Shown: positions 21,790-33,289, numbered from the stretch's first letter. The stretch is 64,000 nt of DNA from Dugong dugon (GCA_030035585.1 CM057471.1:93435819-93499818), one strand, 5' to 3'. Notes: generated from the sequence alone by a model not told the origin. Made by a program: numbers and translations.

Positions 21790-21945
21790 AACTTAAAAAA
21801 TTAAATCCATTCCTCAGTCACATTAGCCACATTTCAAGTGCTCAATACCTATATGTTGTTAATGGCTACCATACTGAACAGTGAGGATTTATGGAACATT
21901 TTCATTGTTGAAGATAGATCCGTTGGACCGCACTGCTCTAGATAA
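21790..21945. repeat. hAT-like DNA transposon remnant
   Basis: 'cattagccacatttcaagtg', 'ctcaatacctatatg' and 'aatggctaccatactgaaca' ending 'gcactgctctaga' match a common old mammalian hAT-type repeat by memory. One end is incomplete and no duplication was found. Confidence 0.45.
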
Positions 21946-21970
21946 CAGGTTGTGAGAGGTTCCATGCACT

Positions 21971-22146
21971 GGAGCCCTGGTGATGAAGTGGTTAAGAGCT
22001 ACAGTCAGCTACAGCTGCTAACCAAAATGTTGGCAGTTCAACTCCACCAGCCACTCCTTGGAAACCCTACCTATGGGGCAGTTCTACTCTCTCCTATAGG
22101 GTTGCTATGAGTCAGAATCAACTTGATGGCAACAGGTTTTGGTTTT
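21971..22146 (+). repeat. Afrotherian SINE with a head duplication
   Basis: Head 'ggagccctggtgatgaagtg', 'gctgctaaccaaaatgttgg', tail 'ggcaacaggttttggttt'. The head contains a short local duplication ('gctacagtcagctacagctg'). It pairs with the antisense SINE at 22210. Confidence 0.92.
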
Positions 22147-22209
22147 AGCCCATGCACTGGTGACTGGGGAGTTGAAGAGTACCACATGTCCCAGATGAAA
22201 AAAACAAAC

Positions 22210-22348
22210 AACTTGTTGCCTTTGAGTCAATTCCGACTCAAAGCGACCCTATTAGACAGAGTAAAACTGCCCCATAGGGTTCCCAAGGAGCAGCTGGTGG
22301 ATTCAAACTGTCAACCTCTTGGTTAGCAACCGAGCTCTTAACCACTCC
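22210..22348 (-). repeat. Afrotherian SINE, antisense, short-middle
   Basis: 'acttgttgcctttgagtcaa', 'gccccatagggttcccaagg', 'ttagcaaccgagctcttaac'. It ends 'cactcc', just short of the head terminus. Confidence 0.9.
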
Positions 22349-23499
22349 TAGACAGTGTAGCTATAAAGCATTGGCACTTCAGTGGACCTGGGTACCTGAG
22401 TAACTCTGTGGAGCAAATTCCGTCTTCTGCCCCACTCAAACCAATCCATGTGGGGCATATACTTTGAATAACGAATAAACTTTTGTTGTGTTAACCAGCT
22501 GAGATTTGGGAGTCATTTGCTACCACAATTTAACCTATCCATTCATTACTAAAACATGGGGAGCAGGCAGTTGTGACAGATACAAGGAGGATGGGATACT
22601 TCACAAAACACAAGTATAATAACAAGCATAAGAAACTGCTTAGTAAAATTTGGTGTAAAATAAAGGTCTCATTTCTAATTACCTGTATTCACTCCTGCCT
22701 CCCTGTAGTGCTAACTGGAGTCTTTGAGTTTGAGATGGAGGCATTTTCTCCATTCTTTCTCAGAAGACTTGCACCGATAGAGCCATTCAACAGCCAGGTC
22801 AATTTACACACAATGTGCATTTATAATTTTATAATCCCCAAGGCCCATCCTCAATGAAGTCTGTCTCCTCCCTGTTTTCTTGTTAATTGTAATTGCCTGA
22901 GGCATTCTACTAGCCTATTGTCCATTATCATTTCAACTCCTCAGAGTTATACACATAGGCCAACCCTATTGTATCACCTCACAGTTCATAATTTTTGAAT
23001 GAAGCTGAAACTTATACTCCACTTAACGCAACACTCCATGAAACTTACAAATACATATTTTATTCTCATAAATATGAATCCTTAGTCTGTGGTTGCTCAC
23101 TAATTTTCTACACTGTTGAAATAGTTATCATATTCCATAGAAAACACATTCTATATTCCATTAATCTCAGCAGTATTGTCTGATTTCTAAATTTGATATC
23201 TTCTCTGAAACCATGTCTCCACTCATAACCACACATACCTAATAACTAATATTATACACACTAACAGAGCCGTTATTACCAGGCAAAAACATATGCCCAC
23301 GATTCCAATGATGACATTGATCCCGTTTCCTCTGGCCTATTTCATTCAAACCTGGCATTATCTTCAAGTTTAATCATATTCTTCAGTTCAAATAACACCT
23401 AAATGTCCACCTGTCTTTATTTTTCCAGTATTCTATGGAAAAAAACAAAATGGCTAGCCTTTAGGTTAAAAAAAAAAAAATAGATTTCCCCTTCTTCAA
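22349..23499. other. Single-copy or unrecognised sequence
   Basis: About 1.15 kb with no recognised repeat or exon. Poly(A) run at 23466-23479. Open frames at 22573-22857 and 22995-23183 have no domain and atypical composition for coding sequence. Confidence 0.45.
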
Positions 23500-24365
23500 T
23501 ATATCAAAACAAGTATTGGGTATATCAATAATAACAAAATAATAAAAAACCAGAGTTATCAGAAGAATAAATTAGATAATCCAAATAAAGGTTTTTCCAC
23601 CTATGATATAAACACTAAAAACAGTAAAGGAAAACATTAATAAATCTGACTGTGTAAATTTAAAATATCTGAACAACAGCATCAAAAACAACAACAACCA
23701 AGAAAACTTCGTAAGCACATAATACGTTTTAGTATATAAAAGTTAAACTATTATGAATAAAAATCAAGAAAGTTTTTTAAACATATGATAAAGGTTATAT
23801 GTATTTTTTTTTTTAAAAAAGGACACTTAGAAAGAAAGAGAAAAGATGAACACTTTAGTAGAAATTTGGACAAAGGATGCAACTAGCTGAGTCAGAAAGC
23901 CAGATATACAAGGGACCATGGGTGTGTGTGTGTGTATGTATATATATACACACATACATATGTACATACGTTGGCAGAAATCTGGACATCTCCATCTGTA
24001 TGCCAAGAGGAGGATGGTTAAAAAGCACATGGAAAAAACTAAGAATCGAATATTTTTCAACCACCTGAAGTAATAATACATATCTATATTCATTTACATG
24101 GAGAAAGTTCTAGAATACATTATTGAGAAAAAAAAAGCCAGTTACATGTCTGCATATATGTACATGTGAATCCATTTATGTAAAATCATACACTGAAAGC
24201 TATGTGTGTATGTATGGGTACAAAGATGAACGGAAAAAATATTCATCAAAATATTAATTATTATCTCTAGTTGGTAGATGATTTTTACTTTCTCCTTTGC
24301 ACTCTTCTGGATTGTTTGAAAAAATTTACAATGTATCTGTATCTGCTGTAATAAAAAGCACTTTA
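23500..24365 (+). mobile_element. Old LINE-1 3' fragment (probable)
   Basis: 'aaatctgactgtgtaaattt...ctgaacaacagcatc' resembles broken ORF2 text of older L1s. 'attattatctctagttggta', 'tttttactttctcctttgc' and 'tttacaatgtatctgtatct' recall an old L1 3' UTR. A TG/TA/CA microsatellite (23921-23965) sits inside. Assigned by eye only. Confidence 0.42.
23921..23965. repeat. (TG)n(TA)n(CA)n microsatellite
   Basis: Eight TG units, then TA and CA units: an alternating purine-pyrimidine tract. Produces open frames on both strands that are artefacts. Confidence 0.93.
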
Positions 24366-25050
24366 CGTAAACAAAAAAGATTAGAATACAAGAAATTATG
24401 AATATTATAGCGCAACCTGGAAAACGTTGATGACATTTAATGAGAAAAAATCGCAATATAGGTATATCTACATTGATTGCGTCTCCACAGTAGATGGGCT
24501 TACTGGCAAAGAATAGAAAAGAATAAATAATTTTTAGAAGGAAGTAATTGATATGTTGTTGAGTTGACACAGTTGGTTTTCTTTTCTTGCAAAAATGTCA
24601 GCTATTTTTAGATACTTGTTTAACGAACATATTTTTAATAAATTTCAAGCATTTTAAAATGCAATGTAGAGATCAATAAAGGAAGGACAGATTAGTACTA
24701 GACTGTCAGAGGTTTGGTTGGCAAAATGCAAAAGTGATCAGAACAGAGTTGGAAACTGCATAAAATTTGGAAAACACATGTGGCATAGTTATAAGCTGTG
24801 TAAGCCCCATCCCATTCCCAAATCAGTCTACAGGAAAATTTCATCCTTAATTTCACATATAAGATAGCATTGATATAGAGCTGAAATGGTGAAAGAAAAT
24901 GCCATCTACTCTGGCAACCTTTATCTAAGCCTTCTTAATAGAAAATATTCCCAATAATAATGATATGCTTGACCATATAGAAAACACCACATGGACACCT
25001 TTAAATTTGGACCCTAAGCTCTTAAACATAGCCCTAATATCACATTTTCC
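24366..25050. other. Single-copy or unrecognised sequence
   Basis: A/T-rich, with no recognised repeat, exon or RNA gene. The minus-strand open frame at 24142-24570 overlaps the L1-like 3' end and has no domain. Confidence 0.45.
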
Positions 25051-25190
25051 AGTGGTTAACAGCTCGGCTGCTAACCAAAAGGTCTGCAGTTTGAATCTAC
25101 CAGCTTCTTTTTAGAAACCCCACAGGGCAGTTCTACTCTGTCCTATAAGGTCGCTATGAGTTGGAATCGATTCTATGGCAACAGGTTTTA
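25051..25190 (+). repeat. Afrotherian SINE, head-truncated
   Basis: Begins 'agtggttaacagctcggctg', then 'ccaaaaggtctgcagtttga', tail 'cgctatgagttggaatcgat', end 'ggcaacaggtttta'. Lacks the first ten or so head bases. Confidence 0.92.
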
Positions 25191-25722
25191 ATTATACAAA
25201 ATATGCCTTCCCACCCAGACGCCTGGGAACTCTGTTAATGAATTATCTATCGAATGTCCACATATTATCTAATAGTGGTTTGAATTCCTTATGATCAAAC
25301 TCCCCTGGAATGGAAGGAAGAAATTCCAGGCCTGAACTGAAAAGATTATCCTGGGGTTTAACAGAACAGCCTTCAGTTTAACAGTACAACTTTGTACTGG
25401 GCATGATAATTTCTGCATATTTCAATCTTCAGAGTCTAAGTTCTCTGAAGATTCATTGGAAAGCTCAAGCTCATAACCCAGAAAGATACTCCAGGGACCA
25501 TCAAGACCTAATGAACCTCCGCTGTGGGAGATGCTAGCAAAATGCATTCATCTCTGACAGCCCTGCCTTCTGCCTCCAAAGTGGAGAATCATGGCAGTTG
25601 TAGAATGTCAGCTGTGGAAGCAACAAGCAAACATACAGCCCTCACAAGCCCTAAGAGCTGCCTAAAGGCAGCTGCAGGGGAGTTTAAAAAAAAAATTTGG
25701 TGGATGATTGAAGTAAACCCAC
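25191..25722. other. Single-copy or unrecognised sequence
   Basis: Contains 'ctccgctgtgggagatgcta' and a G/C-richer block (25510-25680) giving an open frame at 25524-25826 that runs on into the RTE copy; no domain recognised. Poly(A) run at 25685-25695 just before the RTE. Confidence 0.4.
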
Positions 25723-26542
25723 AGGACTGTATGAAGAACGCAGCATCAGGATGGGAGAAAGACTTATTAACAACCTGTGATATGCAGATTACACAACCTT
25801 GCTTGTTGAAAGCAAAGAGGAGTTGAAGTACTTACTGATGAAGACCAAAGACTACAGCCTTCAGTATGGATTATACCTCAACATAAAGAAAACAAAAATC
25901 CTCACATCTGGACCACTAAGCAACATCATGATAAATGGAGAAAATATTGAAGTGGCCAAGGATTTCACTTTACTGAGATCCACAGTCAACGCCCATGGAA
26001 GTCAAGAAATTTCAAACAACATATTGCATTTGACAAATCTGCAAAAGATATCTTTAAAGTGTTGAAAAGCAAAGATGTCACTTTGAGGACTAAGGTGCAC
26101 CTGACCCAAGCCATGATATTTTCAATCACCTCATATGCATGCAAAAGCTGGACAATGAATAAGAAAGACTGAAGAAGAATTGATGCCTTGAATTATGGTG
26201 CTGGCAAAGAATATTGAATACACCTTTGACTGCTGGAATAAAGAACAAGTCTGTCTTGGAAGAAGTACAGACAGAGTGCTCCTTGGAAGACTTCATCTCA
26301 TGTACTTTGAACATGTTATCAGGAGGGACCAATCTCTGGAGAAGGACGTCATGCTTGGTAAAGTAGAGAGTCAGTGAAAAAGAGGAAGACCCTTGATGAG
26401 ATGGACTGACACACTGGCTGCAACAATGGGCTCAATCATAGCAACAACTGTGAGGATGGCTCAGGACGGTGCAGTGTTTCGCTCTGTTGTATCTACAGTC
26501 GCTATGAGTCGACACCGACTCAATGGTACCTAACAACACACC
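25723..26542 (+). mobile_element. RTE LINE, 5'-truncated 3' end
   Basis: Starts just before the RT YADD site ('ggatgggagaaagacttatt', 25749) and runs through the C-terminal domain to the full RTE 3' tail ('cgctatgagtcgacaccgac...cctaacaacac', 26500-26542). At the active site 'atgcagattacacaac' reads Y-A-D-Y, so the second catalytic Asp is lost. Open pieces at 25799-26065 and 26195-26377 show the C-terminal text. This copy supplies the complete 3' tail missing from the RTE at 8788. Confidence 0.9.
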
Positions 26543-27124
26543 AAAGCCGTACAAAACTGATAGCAATGCAAATGATACTTGTCCACAGACATGCACATTC
26601 TGACCAGTGTAGGGACAATTTTTCCTCAGCCATAAGCCCAAAAAAGCCAGTTTTGCATCTATTTGTAAATTCATCTCAGCATTCCTGATTCTTCTATAAA
26701 ATCAGTACTTCCAATTCTTTGAACCAGGTGTAACATCTTACTGGTATCCTCATAAATTAATGAGTTAAACAAAATCTCTGACATGTTTCCACTTTATATT
26801 TGTTTGAGAGTCACGATTTCACACTTTAAAAAGTATATTATTTAAAATAAAAAAGGAAAATATTAAAGCTGAATCTAGACCAAATCCACTGACTTCACAG
26901 ATGACAAAAACTGAGCCTATAGAGGTGAGATGACAGGATCAGATATCAGCTGAACTTTTCTCACCAAAGAATACCCTCCTTGTTAAACGAACATGTAATG
27001 CTGTTTACTCACTTTATGCTATGGAGGAATGAATTGATTGTGCTGTACAACTCCATATTCTATGAGGTGTATACATACACAAGCGCTAAGGCCAAAGTCA
27101 TCAGTGAAAGTTCAAGAGTAGACT
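26543..27124. other. Single-copy or unrecognised sequence
   Basis: No repeat or exon recognised. 'gacttcacagatgacaaaaactgagcc' (26890-26920) hints at a weak MIR-like scrap, unsupported. Confidence 0.4.
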
Positions 27125-27335
27125 AAGTTTAACTCCCAACATTCCTATTCCAAGTATATAACTTAGGCAAGTTACTTTTTCTTGGCCTCAGCTTCCTTAT
27201 CTGAAAAATGGAGACAATAATAGCACTTACCTCTTAATATTGGTACAGCATTAAATTGTATGATGCTTTTTAAGTTCTTATGGTAATGCCTGGTACATAC
27301 AATGTGCTCAATAAGTGTTATACCCTATTATCACT
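27125..27335 (+). repeat. MIR SINE
   Basis: 'ataacttaggcaagttactt', 'cctcagcttccttatctgaa', 'aatggagacaataatagcac', 'gcctggtacatacaatgtgc', 'tcaataagtgttat': the full MIR core-to-tail order. Confidence 0.85.
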
Positions 27336-27646
27336 ATTGCCAGCTTTATCATTCATACTAGTCGAAGGCATAGGGAGTTATCATCTTGAAATGCGCTAAT
27401 ATAAAATACAGGAATACCTGGATTTTTCACTTAGGTGGGACTGTGAAAAGTTGTAGCTAAGCTGAAGTGTTATATATTGAATTATATTTTAACATTACTG
27501 AAGCACTTTTCATTTACAGCAATTATGCAGTGAATTAGTTGGTAAAATTAAAAAGATGATTTTGTAGTACTAGTAGTTACCCCCTTTGATTTATTAGTTG
27601 ACTTTAATAAATATGTTTTAAGGCCGACTCCATCTGTATAAAAGAG

Positions 27647-27792
27647 ACCCATTGCTGTGAAGTCGATTCTAACTCATAAGGACCCTATAGGACAGAGTAG
27701 AACTGTCCCATAGAGTTTCCAAGGAGCAGCTAGTGGTTTGGAGCTACTGACCTTTTGGTTAGCAGCCGAGCTAACTTTGCTACCAGGGCTTC
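27647..27792 (-). repeat. Afrotherian SINE, antisense, short-middle
   Basis: 'cattgctgtgaagtcgattc', 'ggacagagtagaactgtccc', 'tttccaaggagcagctagtg', head complement 'ttagcagccgagc', end 'accagggcttcc'. Confidence 0.9.
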
Positions 27793-27931
27793 CTATATAC
27801 AAGAGTACATTATTATTGGCTAAAAATAACTCCTCCAGGGACGCCTACATGTGGTTAATACTATGGATTATGTGACCAAGTAGCCAGACTTCTAGGGATA
27901 TTTGGCAACAATTTAGTACAATCCAGTGTAT

Positions 27932-30016
27932 TTTATTGTTATTGTTAGGTGCCGCTGAGTTGGTTCTGACTCAGAGCAACTCTATGCACCACAGAACAAA
28001 ACACTGCTCAGTCCTGTGCCATCCTCACAATTGTTGCTATGCTTGAGCCCATTGTTGCAGCCACTGTGTCAATCCATCTCATCGAGGGTCTTCCTCTTTT
28101 TCACTGACCCTCTACTTTACCAAGCATGATATCCTTCTCCAGGGTCTGATCCCTCAAGATAACATGTCCAAAGTATGTGAGACGTAGTCTCGCCATCCTT
28201 GCTTCTAAGGTGCATTCTGGTTGTACTTCTTCCAACACAGATTTGTTCGTTCTTTTGGCAGTCCATGCTATATTCAATATTCTTCGCCAACACCACAATT
28301 CAAAGACGTCAATTCTTCTTCAGTCTTCCTTATTCATTGTCCAGCTTTCGCATGCATATGAGGCGACTGAAAACACCATGGCTTGGGTCAGGTGCACCTT
28401 AGTCCTCAAGGGGAACCTGTTTTTTTTTAACACTTTAAAGAGATCTCTTGCAGCCGATTTGCCCAATGCAATGCATCTTTTGATTTCTTAACTGCTACTT
28501 CCGTGCGTGTTGATTGTGGATCCAAGTAAAATGAAATCCCTGACAACCTCAATCTTCTCCATTTATCATGACATTGATTATTGGTCCAGTTGTCAGGATT
28601 TTTGTTTTCTTTATGTTGAGGTGTGATCCATTATTTTTTCCTTTTGCTTTAGCTACTCGACTTTCAAGAGTAAGTTTCAGAGTCTCTTCTGACATCCATT
28701 TAGGTCTTTTCTTTCTTTTCTATCTTTTTAATGACTTCTTGCTTTCTGCATGTATGATGTCCTTGATGTCATCCCACAACTCTCTGGACTTTGTCATTAA
28801 TGTTCAATGTATCAAATCTGTTCTTGAAATGGTGTCTAAATTCAGGTGAGATATACTCCAGGTTGTATTTTGACTCTCATAAACTTGTTTATAATTTTCT
28901 TCAGGTTCAACTTCAACTTGCATATGAGCAATTTATGATCTATTCCACAGTTGGCTCCCTGGCCTCGTGCTGACTGACGATATTGAGCTTTTCCATCGTC
29001 TCTTTCCACAGGTGTAGTAGATTTGATTCCTGTGTATTCCATCTGGCGAGGTCCATGTGTATAGTTGCCGTTTATGCTAGTGAAAAAAGTATTTGCAATG
29101 AAGAAGTCATTGGTCTTACAAAATTCAGTCATGTACTCTCCAGCATCGTTTCCATCACCAAGGCCATATTTCCCAACTACCGATCCTTCGTTTCCAACTT
29201 TCACATTCCAATCACCAGTAATTATCAATGCATCCTGATTGCATGTTCAATCAATTTCAGACTGCAGAAGCTGGTAAAAATTTTCACTTTCTTCATCTTT
29301 GGCCTTAGTGGTTGGTAAATTTGAATAATACTCATATTAACTGGTCTTCCTTGTAGGCGTATGGATATTATCCCATCACTGGCAACGTTGTACTTCAGGA
29401 TAGATCTTGAAATGTTTGTTTTGATGATGAATGCAACACTATTCCTCTTCAGTTTGTCATTCCCAGCATAGTAGACCATATGATTGATTCTAAATGGCCC
29501 ATACCAGTCCATTTCAGTTCACTAATTCCTAGGATATCGATCTTCATGCATTCCATTTCATTTTTGACAATTTCCAATTTTCCTAGATTCATACTTTGTA
29601 CGTTCCATGTTCCGATTATAAATAGATGTTTGCAGTTGTTTCTTCTTATTCTGAGTTGTGCCACATCAGCAAATGAAGGCCCTGAAAGCTTGACTCCATC
29701 CACATCATTAAGGTTGACTCTACTTTGAGGAGGCAGCTCTTCCCCAGTGGTATTTTGAGTTCCTTCCAACCTGAGGGGCATCTTCCAGCACTACAGCAGA
29801 CAGTGTTCTGCTGCTATTCATAAGGTTTTCACTGGCTAATTCTTTTCCGAAGTAGACTGCGAGGTCCTTCTTCCTAGTCTGTTTTAGTCTGGAAGCTCAG
29901 CTGAAACCTGTCTTCTATGGGTGACCCTGCTGGTGTTTGAATACCGGTGGCACAGCTTCCAGCATAACAGCAACACACAAGCCCCCACAGTACGACAAAC
30001 TGACAGATGTGTGGGG
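27932..30016 (-). mobile_element. RTE LINE, antisense, internally deleted but with both ends
   Basis: On the minus strand: 5' region (from 30016, 'ctgtcagtttgtcg' type), N-terminal frame, nearly complete APE endonuclease, then linker to about 28640. A jump near 28560-28640 goes directly to 'tgacaactggaccaataatc' beyond the RT palm. It then runs to the 3' tail and 'acaataacaataa' end at 27932. The RT fingers and palm, including YADD, are absent. The 5' end is complete relative to the other copies. Confidence 0.9.
28842..29781 (-). pseudogene. RTE APE-type endonuclease, three frames
   Basis: Three overlapping open pieces in different frames (29781-29449, 29512-29225, 29228-28842) carry the endonuclease in order: 'IGTWNVQSMN' (catalytic Asn), 'ILGISELKWTGMGH' (catalytic Glu), 'ITGDWNVKVGNEG', 'NYTHGPRQMEYTG' and 'DHKLLICK' (catalytic His). 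Motifs are better preserved than in the RTE at 8788, but at least two frameshifts inactivate it. No RT follows. Confidence 0.88.
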
Positions 30017-30210
30017 GAGTATATTTTATCAATATTAGTAATTAAAATATAGTCATTAAATAAGTAATAAGAAATAACAGACTGTATCACCTTTCACTTA
30101 TGACAGTGATATTTAATCTTTACCTACTTCACTCCATATTATTTTTCTCAACAGCACTACAGTCAACATCTTAGCATCTCCTGCAAGTATCCACCACAGT
30201 GTTTGTACAT

Positions 30211-30367
30211 ACCCACACCCATTGCCATCGAGTCGATTCCGACTCATAGCGACCCTAAAGGACAGAGCAGAACTGCTCCACAGGGTTTCCAAGGAGAAGC
30301 TGGTGGATTCAAACTGCTGACCTTTTTGCTAGCAACCATAGCGCTTAACCACTAAGCCACCAGGGCT
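30211..30367 (-). repeat. Afrotherian SINE, antisense, short-middle
   Basis: 'cattgccatcgagtcgattc', 'agagcagaactgctccacag', 'ttccaaggagaagctggtgg', 'cttaaccactaagccaccag', end 'ggctac'. Close to the consensus of the other copies, so probably young. Confidence 0.93.
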
Positions 30368-30371
30368 ACAC

Positions 30372-30745
30372 AGTAGGCTCCAACTCATGGTGATGCCCAT
30401 TTCCAACAGAATAAAACATTGCCCAGTCCAAAGTCATCTTCACAATTGTTGGCATGCTCTATTCATTGTTGTCGCCACTGTGTATTTTGAGTGACTTCTA
30501 ACCTCGGGGGCTCATCTTTCAGCACTACAACAGACAATATTCTGTTGTGATCCATAAGATTTTCATTGGCTAATTTTCGAAAGTAGGTCACCAGGCCTTT
30601 CTTCCTAGTCTGTCTTAGTCTGGAAGCTCCACTGAAACCTGTCCACCAAGGGTGACCTTGCTAGTATTTGAAATACCAGTTGCATAGCTTCCAGCATCAT
30701 ATCAACATGTAAGTCACCATGGTATGACAAACTGACAGGTGGTGG
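30372..30745 (-). mobile_element. Non-autonomous RTE derivative, antisense
   Basis: On the minus strand it runs RTE 5' region ('gtcagtttgtcataccatgg', 'tagtgctgaaagatgagc' type), then 'agaagtcactcaaaatacac' joined directly to the 3' tail ('acaattgtgaagatgacttt', 'atcaccatgagttggagcc'). Same fusion point as 17407-17803 and 57787-58220. It abuts the SINE at 30211. Confidence 0.82.
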
Positions 30746-31506
30746 AAGTGTTTAATAAAAGTTGTTAAATAATCTATAAATAATAGTACATTTTATTTTA
30801 TTTCCTTCTGATAATCATATGCAAATTTGACGTAAAAATAAGAACAGAAAATGAGCATTTGCTCTTCATATGTGTAGGGATGCTTCTTGTTCATTTTTAG
30901 TTCTTTCATTATTGTTCCTCCCCTCTAAGTTCCCTTTCACTCTCCAATTCTAGGATGCTCTATAATTAGAAGCCAGCAAGGCATCAACTACTTCCTCTGG
31001 GCAAGTTTGTGCCTTAGTACCTCTCAGTGACCTTCCATGCTAATTAAACTCCATGTGAGAATAAAGAACATTGGTACTTAACTGAAATAAAAAGCAATTA
31101 AGTGGAAACATTTGGAGATGATTGTATGCTAATAAGAAATCTTAATCAATGTGTATACCTATGAGATTAACAGAAGCACCTTTGAAGAATTCACATTTTC
31201 TAATCAAACAAAATACAAACTTCCTTGTTTCCTAAGATGTGCACAAGCTCATAAAAGCCTTTGATTTGTTTCATAGACAGAAGGAGAAATTACTGTCTTC
31301 TCTTATCCTCTTTTTAGTTTTCTGGAAATTACTGAAATACCCCTGAAGCAAAGTTTACCTTCTGTAAGATATTAATTGAAAGTACTCTAAATTTTATCCA
31401 AGAAATATAAGTTTGGACTTTTTAATCTTTCTAAATCTAGGAAGCACTTCAGTAATTTGTATTGTAAGTGCAGAAATAAAATAGATTAAATGCATAAAAT
31501 TTAGAT
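30746..31506. other. Single-copy or unrecognised sequence
   Basis: A/T-rich, with no recognised family, exon or RNA gene. Confidence 0.45.
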
Positions 31507-31710
31507 CAGGGATTAGCAAACTACAGACCATCCACAGGCCAAATTTGGCACAGCTTGTTTCTGTACAGCCCCAGAGTAAGAAATGATTTTTATCTTTTGA
31601 AAGGGTTTTTTTAAAAACAAAGATAAATATGAGACAGAGACTATATATGGCCCATAAAGCTTCACATATTTACTATACAGCCTTTTACAGAAAAACTTTC
31701 CTGACCCCTG
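31507..31710. mobile_element. hAT-type MITE with terminal inverted repeats and 8-bp duplication
   Basis: Left end CAGGGATTAGCAAAC and right end CTTTCCTGACCCCTG are imperfect inverted repeats of the mammalian 'CAGGGGTCGGCAAAC' type. Internal text 'gaccatccacaggccaaat', 'gacagagactatatatgg' and 'atatttactatacagcc' fits that family. Flanks ATTTAGAT (31499-31506) and GTTTAGAT (31711-31718) match at 7 of 8 bases, the duplication size of hAT elements. About 204 bp, non-coding. Confidence 0.85.
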
Positions 31711-31839
31711 GTTTAGATGATAGCCTGAACTGGAATATTAGTACACCCAAGGATATAAAACTATGCTGATTCCAACTACAATGAGTTAAAATCTGGATTA
31801 ATGGAGTTAAAATTTAATTTTATTTACTTATTAAATTAC

Positions 31840-32040
31840 TAATTCAATAAATATTTATTCCACTCCAACCATGTGCAATGGAATGTCTGCATAATTATCT
31901 CATTTACTTCTCATAAATGTCTTAGGAGGTATGCCTTATTCCTATTTTTATATAAGGAAACCAGAACATTGCTCTAAGTTACCCATGATTGAAGAAGAAG
32001 TATCTCTGTCTCCAAAGCCTCAACAATTTTCATTGTATCA
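31840..32040 (-). repeat. MIR/L2-type ancient repeat, antisense
   Basis: 'tatttattccactccaacca', 'aattatctcatttacttctc', 'taaatgtcttaggaggtatg' and 'tataaggaaaccagaacatt' follow the reverse order of a MIR or L2 end. Diverged. Confidence 0.5.
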
Positions 32041-32101
32041 AAATGTTTTGTTACTCTAAAGGACATTTAAGAATGCATTTAATGACCACTAGTATACAAG
32101 C

Positions 32102-32242
32102 GGAGCCCTAGTGGTACAGTGGTTAGGAGCTTGCCTGCTAACCAAAAGGTCAGTAGTTTGAATCCACCATTTGCCCCTTGGAAACTCTATAAGGCAGTTC
32201 TACTCTGTTCTATAGGGCAACAAACTTGGCTTTTTTGGTTTT
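32102..32242 (+). repeat. Afrotherian SINE, internally shortened tail
   Basis: Head 'ggagccctagtggtacagtg', 'accaaaaggtcagtagtttg', 'ttctactctgttctataggg', then 'caacaaacttggcttttttg'. The 'tatgagtcggaatcgac' segment is missing, so the tail is internally deleted. Confidence 0.9.
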
Positions 32243-32263
32243 AGTGTACAAGGACCCTGTTTT

Positions 32264-32468
32264 GAGCCCTGGAGGCAATAATAGTTAAGCACTTGGCTAT
32301 TAACCCAAAGCCGGTGGTTCAAACCCACCAGCTGCTCCATGGGAGAAAGATGTTGCACTGCTTCCATAAAGATTACAGCTTTGGAAACCCTGTGGGGCAG
32401 TACTACTCTGTCCTACAGGGTCACTATGAGTCGGAATCTGCTTGAAGGCAATGGGTTTGGTTTTTGGT
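32264..32468 (+). repeat. Afrotherian SINE, long-middle, with target duplication
   Basis: Head 'gagccctggaggcaataata', middle 'gcttccataaagattacagc', tail 'ctatgagtcggaatctgctt', end 'ggcaatgggtttggtttttgg'. Flanked by TTAGTGTACAAGGAC at 32241-32255 and 32468-32482, a 12-15 bp direct repeat typical of LINE-driven insertion. It landed in the 3' flank of the SINE at 32102. Confidence 0.95.
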
Positions 32469-32489
32469 TAGTGTACAAGGACTTATTTT

Positions 32490-33289
32490 GATTAACAGAT
32501 TAAAAAGATTTAAAATTGAATATTAAATTTTATAATAAAATGAGTGCTTTTCAAACACTGACAACAAATTTTTCTTAATCCTTTTGTGACTCAATTATTT
32601 TCTGATTTGAATGTTTTGTTGATAATGTGTTTTCATTAATGGAAGCATGCTGAATCACTGAGTGTGTCTGAATTTTTGGTAGGTATTATGGATTTTTTTT
32701 CTTGCCCCCTCCTACAAGTCTGCCCTAAGTGTTTAGTGGTACATATGAAGTACCACTAATTATGCCCCAGAGTGCCGACACGGGTCCATTGGTACATATG
32801 TATAACAAATAAAAATATTCGAAATTTCTATTTTTCCTAGTAAAAATTCAGACACCTCATATAATACCCTGTAAAAACAGTAATTTGCAGTACATGGCCT
32901 TCTCTTCAGTTTCAAACAGTCATAAAGGCCCCTGCCTTATGGCAGCGTGCATTGCCAGTAATACAGCAGTTTCTCGATAAACCCCAGAAGCTGAAAAAGT
33001 TCATGGTTGCTATATGTATGGCCGGGCATGAAAAGGTTAAATAAAATATGTTTTTTCCCACAAGTTTTGTTCACTATGAACTATCTTTTCAAATATTCTC
33101 CCTTCAGTTCATTTGACAAGGGTCAAATTATCCAATTCAGATGAATAAGGATGTTTATATCAAAAATAGAGTTTCAAAAAGCCTATATGTTACTCAACAT
33201 GCTTTACATAACTTATTCAGAGCATATGATTCTGTGCAGAGTAGCTATAACAGTGCTTCTGACCCGCAAATAAAAGTGTGAACAGCTAC
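32490..33289. other. Single-copy sequence with a short perfect palindrome
   Basis: No repeat family or exon recognised. A perfect 10-bp inverted repeat, TTAGTGGTAC (32733-32742) and GTACCACTAA (32750-32759), surrounds a 7-bp loop. Confidence 0.45.

Noticed and set aside
23827..24093. Overlapping open frames on both strands with YIHTH-type text
   Set aside because: Generated by the TG/TA/CA microsatellite.
24142..24570. 142-codon minus-strand open frame
   Set aside because: A/T-rich, overlaps an old L1-like 3' end and shows no domain; judged a chance frame.
32102..32482. Tandem duplication of one SINE
   Set aside because: The two copies are different variants and the second has its own target duplication, so they are independent insertions.
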